A DNA stretch of 35,294 bases from Allokutzneria sp. NRRL B-24872 (GTDB lineage: Bacteria > Actinomycetota > Actinomycetes > Mycobacteriales > Pseudonocardiaceae), in assembly GCF_002155965.1 (NCBI RefSeq), contig NZ_MUMH01000125.1:157-35450 (forward strand), read 5' to 3'. The notes under the pieces are model-generated. The model had not been told where the DNA came from. It did no database searches and saw only the letters and a list, made by a program, of their open reading frames with translations. Both the position numbers and the translations under genes were made by a program. Below, piece after piece: positions 33,272-35,294 of the stretch; within the stretch, counting starts at the first letter, position 1; each line of letters opens with the position of its first letter.

Positions 33272-33580
33272 TCAGCACGGGTAGATGTAGTAGGCGTACG
33301 TGGCCTTCTGCCGCCCATCCAGGAAAGTCCTGCCCGGAGCGACGCATCCGTCGCTCGTCGTCCCGTTCTGGTAAATGGTTCTGATCGCCACGTCCGTTGC
33401 GCCGCAATGGGTGTAGAAAGACCGGCCGAACCTGTCCTCCCAGTATCCGCAGATTTCGTTGGCGCTCTGGGACGCGGCATTCGTCGTTGATGAGGGTGCT
33501 GCTCCTGCGGCCGCTGCGGTGGGAACTCCCGTGAGGGCGGCGAACGCGATGGCCAATGCAAAACGACGGTTCCTGCTCAT
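33272..33580 (-). CDS. Small secreted protein, DUF6355-like, copy 1
   Basis: 102 residues from ATG 33580 with GGGAG six nt upstream. The Sec signal peptide MSRNRRFALAIAFAALTG... is followed by about 70 residues with four cysteines: ICGYWEDRFGRSFYTHCGATDVAI, GCVAPGRTFLDG and the final C. The pattern resembles the DUF6355 family of small exported actinomycete proteins (recalled, not searched). It is a tandem duplicate of the next reverse gene, starting 540 bp away. Function unknown. Confidence 0.75.
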   Translation of the reverse strand: MSRNRRFALAIAFAALTGVPTAAAAGAAPSSTTNAASQSANEICGYWEDRFGRSFYTHCGATDVAIRTIYQNGTTSDGCVAPGRTFLDGRQKATYAYYIYPC

Positions 33581-33638
33581 GACTCGCTCCCGGTGCGATG
33601 ATGTGTTCGAGGGTGATGCGATGCGCTCGGGAGGGAAA

Positions 33639-33666
33639 TCTATAGATTTCTTTGATATGACAGCAA
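33639..33666 (-). promoter_or_regulatory. Promoter of DUF6355-like copy 1 with palindrome
   Basis: Reverse strand -35 TTGCTG (33661-33666), 16-nt spacer, -10 TATAGA (33639-33644). The -10 box lies in a perfect 16-bp palindrome, GAAATCTATAGATTTC (33635-33650), a possible operator that copy 2 has partly lost. Confidence 0.5.
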
Positions 33667-33740
33667 GGTATTCATCTATCTTTGAATCGCTGCTCCATTC
33701 GCTGGAGTGTGAATCGCGTTCGCCGCATCGGGAACGGAAA

Positions 33741-33762
33741 AGCGCGGCCACGTGACCGCGCT
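33741..33762 (-). terminator. Hairpin downstream of DUF6355-like copy 2
   Basis: AGCGCGGCCACGTGACCGCG and the following CT form a near-perfect 22-nt palindrome with one mismatched pair. It is the duplicate of the hairpin 540 bp to the right. Confidence 0.6.
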
Positions 33763-33808
33763 CCGTCGTTTCTACTGCCTGTCGGGCGAGACATGACCGA
33801 GAAGCCGG

Positions 33809-34120
33809 TCAGCACAGTCTGCCAGCGTAGTAGGCGAACGTAACCTTCTTCCCGCCGTCCAGGAAAGTCTCACCCGGCGGGACGCATCTCTCTCCCTTGT
33901 CCCCGTCGTAGTAATCAATCTTGATCACCACTTTGGTGCCGCCACAATGGGTGTAGAAAGACCGGCCGAAGCCGTCCGACCAGTAGCCGCAGTTTTCGCC
34001 AGCGATCTGGGAGGCGGCACTCGCGGTTGACGAGGGCGCCGCTCCCGCGGCCGTCGCGGTGGGCGCTGCCGCAAGGACGGCGAACGCGATGGCCAGTCCA
34101 AAACGACGGTTTCTGCTCAT
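33809..34120 (-). CDS. Small secreted protein, DUF6355-like, copy 2
   Basis: 103 residues from ATG 34120. The signal peptide MSRNRRFGLAIAFAVLAAAP is nearly identical to copy 1. The mature part keeps the four-cysteine pattern: NCGYWSDGFGRSFYTHCGGT, RCVPPGETFLDGGKK and the C-terminal RLC. AYYAGRLC is closer to the DUF6355 ending as I recall it (YxGRxC) than copy 1's AYYIYPC, so this may be the more ancestral copy. Function unknown. Confidence 0.75.
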   Translation of the reverse strand: MSRNRRFGLAIAFAVLAAAPTATAAGAAPSSTASAASQIAGENCGYWSDGFGRSFYTHCGGTKVVIKIDYYDGDKGERCVPPGETFLDGGKKVTFAYYAGRLC

Positions 34121-34177
34121 GAATCACTCCCGGTGCGATATCTTTTTGAGGGTGATGTAATCCACTCGCGAGGGGAG

Positions 34178-34205
34178 CTTATAGATTTCTTCGGTGCGGC
34201 GGCAG
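34178..34205 (-). promoter_or_regulatory. Promoter of DUF6355-like copy 2
   Basis: Reverse strand -35 CTGCCG (34200-34205), 16-nt spacer, -10 TATAAG (34178-34183), the counterpart of the copy 1 promoter 539 bp away. Confidence 0.45.
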
Positions 34206-34280
34206 AGTGTTCATCCCACCTTGAATCTGCGCCATCTTTCGGTGTAATGCGAATCGAATTCGTCGCACTGAGAGCGAAAG

Positions 34281-34302
34281 AGCGCGGCCAGATGGCCGCG
34301 CT
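34281..34302 (-). terminator. Terminator hairpin downstream of the carbonic anhydrase gene
   Basis: Perfect 10-bp arms AGCGCGGCCA (34281-34290) and TGGCCGCGCT (34293-34302) with a 2-nt loop lie 28 nt after the reverse-strand stop. Confidence 0.7.
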
Positions 34303-34329
34303 CCGCTGTGTTCTCGGAAGTGGGGGCTG

Positions 34330-34821
34330 CTAGACGACCTCGTCCAGCAGGCCGGTCGCGACGTCGTAGACGAAGCCGCGGACGTTGTCGGGGCTGGGCA
34401 GGAAAGCACTGCGCCGTACGCGCTCCACGGACACCTTCACGCTGTCCTTGACCTCGCGGAAGGCCTCGACCGCCCACGTCGGCCGCAGCCCGGTGTCCTC
34501 CTCGACCATGGTCTTGAAGTCGTCGTCGGTGATCTGCGACAGGCCGCAGTTGGTGTGCTGCATGACTATCACCTCGCGCGTGCCGAGCAGGCGCTGGCTG
34601 ATGGTCAGCGAGCGGATCACGTCCTCGGTCACGATGCCGCCCGCGTTGCGCAGGATGTGCGCCTCGCCGTGCTTGAGCCCGAAGACGTCGAACACCTTGA
34701 TGCGGGCGTCCATGCACGTGACGATCGTCAGCGCGAGGCTGGGCACCGGCGTCTGGATCTCCGGGTGCCCGAGGTCCTTGCCCTGGGCGTGCCTGGCCAG
34801 CAGTTCGTTGATCGCGGTCAC
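34330..34821 (-). CDS. Beta-class carbonic anhydrase
   Basis: Interconverts CO2 and bicarbonate. 163 residues from GTG 34821 with GGAGG seven nt upstream. Zinc ligands and the Asp-Arg pair: Cys36, Asp38 and Arg40 in VTCMDAR, and His89 and Cys92 in HTNCG. The sequence (CMDARIKVFDVFGLKHGEAH, RSLTISQRLLGTREV, DVATG) resembles the short Rv1284/CanA type. Yet its place next to mutY is that of canB in M. tuberculosis, so I leave the symbol open. Cytosolic. Confidence 0.92.
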   Translation of the reverse strand: MTAINELLARHAQGKDLGHPEIQTPVPSLALTIVTCMDARIKVFDVFGLKHGEAHILRNAGGIVTEDVIRSLTISQRLLGTREVIVMQHTNCGLSQITDDDFKTMVEEDTGLRPTWAVEAFREVKDSVKVSVERVRRSAFLPSPDNVRGFVYDVATGLLDEVV

Positions 34822-34947
34822 GGCGCCGCCTCCTGGTCGGTCGGGTGCACGGCAGCCGCGGCGCTGCGGCTGTGGTCACGACCATGAGAACCCGAGGTGA
34901 ACTGCACTGACAACCGTTCCTGGTCGAATATCACGCGGCTGCGACAC

Positions 34948-34965
34948 ACCCGTACGGGTTACAGT
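34948..34965 (+). promoter_or_regulatory. Palindrome ACCCGTACGGGT overlapping a -10-like box
   Basis: A perfect 12-bp palindrome (34948-34959) is followed immediately by TACAGT (34960-34965). It lies in the divergent region between the carbonic anhydrase gene and the last forward gene and could be an operator; no regulator is suggested by the window. Confidence 0.35.
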
Positions 34966-34995
34966 GACGTCCACCACTCTCCGCAATCACGGGGT

Positions 34996-35001
34996 TACGG
35001 T
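34996..35001 (+). promoter_or_regulatory. -10 box TACGGT, leaderless start of the last gene
   Basis: TACGGT ends 6 nt before GTG 35008 with no ribosome-binding site between, the same arrangement as at several other genes here. Confidence 0.4.
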
Positions 35002-35007
35002 CAGGCC

Positions 35008-35294
35008 GTGTTGCAGCCGGTGGGTCCCCTCCCCGAGTCGGTGTACTGGCGCCGACGCGCGGTGGCTATTGCGGTCGGCGTGGGCGTGCTCCTCGCCGGC
35101 GTCTGGGGTGTGACCGCGATGGCGGGCGGTGGCGAAGATCCCGCCGTGCGCCCCGCGGCCAACCAGAGCGCGGAAGCGGCGAAACCCCCGCCCCCCGCCA
35201 CGTCCTCGCCCGAGCAGTCGCCGAACCCCTCGGTGTCCGGCTCCGCGACGCCGACCTCGGGACCGCCGCCGCCGAGCACGGAACCAGCGCCCCC
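35008..35294 (+). CDS. Proline/serine-rich single-pass membrane protein (3' end outside window)
   Basis: 95 residues visible from GTG 35008: a short cytoplasmic N-terminus, WRRRAVA, one hydrophobic helix (about 18-38) and then a Pro/Ser/Thr-rich extracytoplasmic stretch. M. tuberculosis has a membrane protein (Rv3587c) next to canB, and this may be its counterpart, but the diagnostic C-terminal domain is not in the window. Partial; function unknown. Confidence 0.65.
   Translation, partial: MLQPVGPLPESVYWRRRAVAIAVGVGVLLAGVWGVTAMAGGGEDPAVRPAANQSAEAAKPPPPATSSPEQSPNPSVSGSATPTSGPPPPSTEPAP

Overview
The window is high-GC actinobacterial DNA. GTG, TTG and possibly CTG starts are frequent, and several genes have a TANNNT -10 hexamer 6-8 nt before the start codon (a leaderless signature). 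Lsr2, ClpC, an MhuD-type heme oxygenase and IdeR/DmdR-type iron boxes are present. From memory, the backbone order (ftsH-folE-folP-folB-folK-DUF3180-DUF6779-DUF2520-panC-panD-coaX-lysS-lsr2-clpC, then mhuD/hydrolase, mutY, carbonic anhydrase) matches the M. tuberculosis Rv3610c-Rv3588c neighbourhood. Gene content and style suggest a Pseudonocardiales member (Saccharothrix/Actinosynnema/Lentzea-like). The genus is inference.

Left part (1-16 kb): ftsH (5' end missing) runs into a tightly overlapping folate operon, folE-folP-folB-folK. A reverse-strand cassette of ArsR regulator, YbaK-like deacylase and cupin interrupts the expected folK-DUF3180 adjacency. DUF3180 and a large proline-rich membrane coiled-coil protein (DUF6779-like) follow. 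A reverse-strand pair then encodes a solitary NuoD-like protein and a MidA/NDUFAF7-like methyltransferase. This is the most intriguing part of the window, because NDUFAF7 methylates the NuoD homologue of mitochondrial complex I and the target arginine is kept here. A PrsW-like protease, the DUF2520 protein and panC-panD-coaX (pantothenate/CoA) come next, then a reverse-strand methyltransferase and lysS.

Middle (17-27.5 kb): lsr2 ends at a strong terminator. An iron island separates it from clpC: two paralogous siderophore-binding lipoproteins (reverse), two FecCD permeases and a FecE ATPase (forward), a small DUF6368-like gene, and an FhuF-type [2Fe-2S] siderophore-iron reductase (reverse). 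Iron-box-like sites lie at each promoter region of the island. clpC has a candidate ClgR box and a strong terminator.

Right part (27.5-35.3 kb): a membrane-anchored endonuclease/exonuclease/phosphatase-fold protein, a pair of paralogous small secreted proteins, and a sirtuin coupled to an MhuD-like heme-degrading monooxygenase. The monooxygenase is divergent from an alpha/beta hydrolase that carries an in-frame 33-bp tandem repeat. Then come a LigT-like protein missing one catalytic His, mutY, two DUF6355-like secreted proteins from a ~540-bp tandem duplication, a beta carbonic anhydrase, and the start of a proline-rich membrane protein. No tRNA, rRNA, CRISPR array, transposase or phage gene was recognised.
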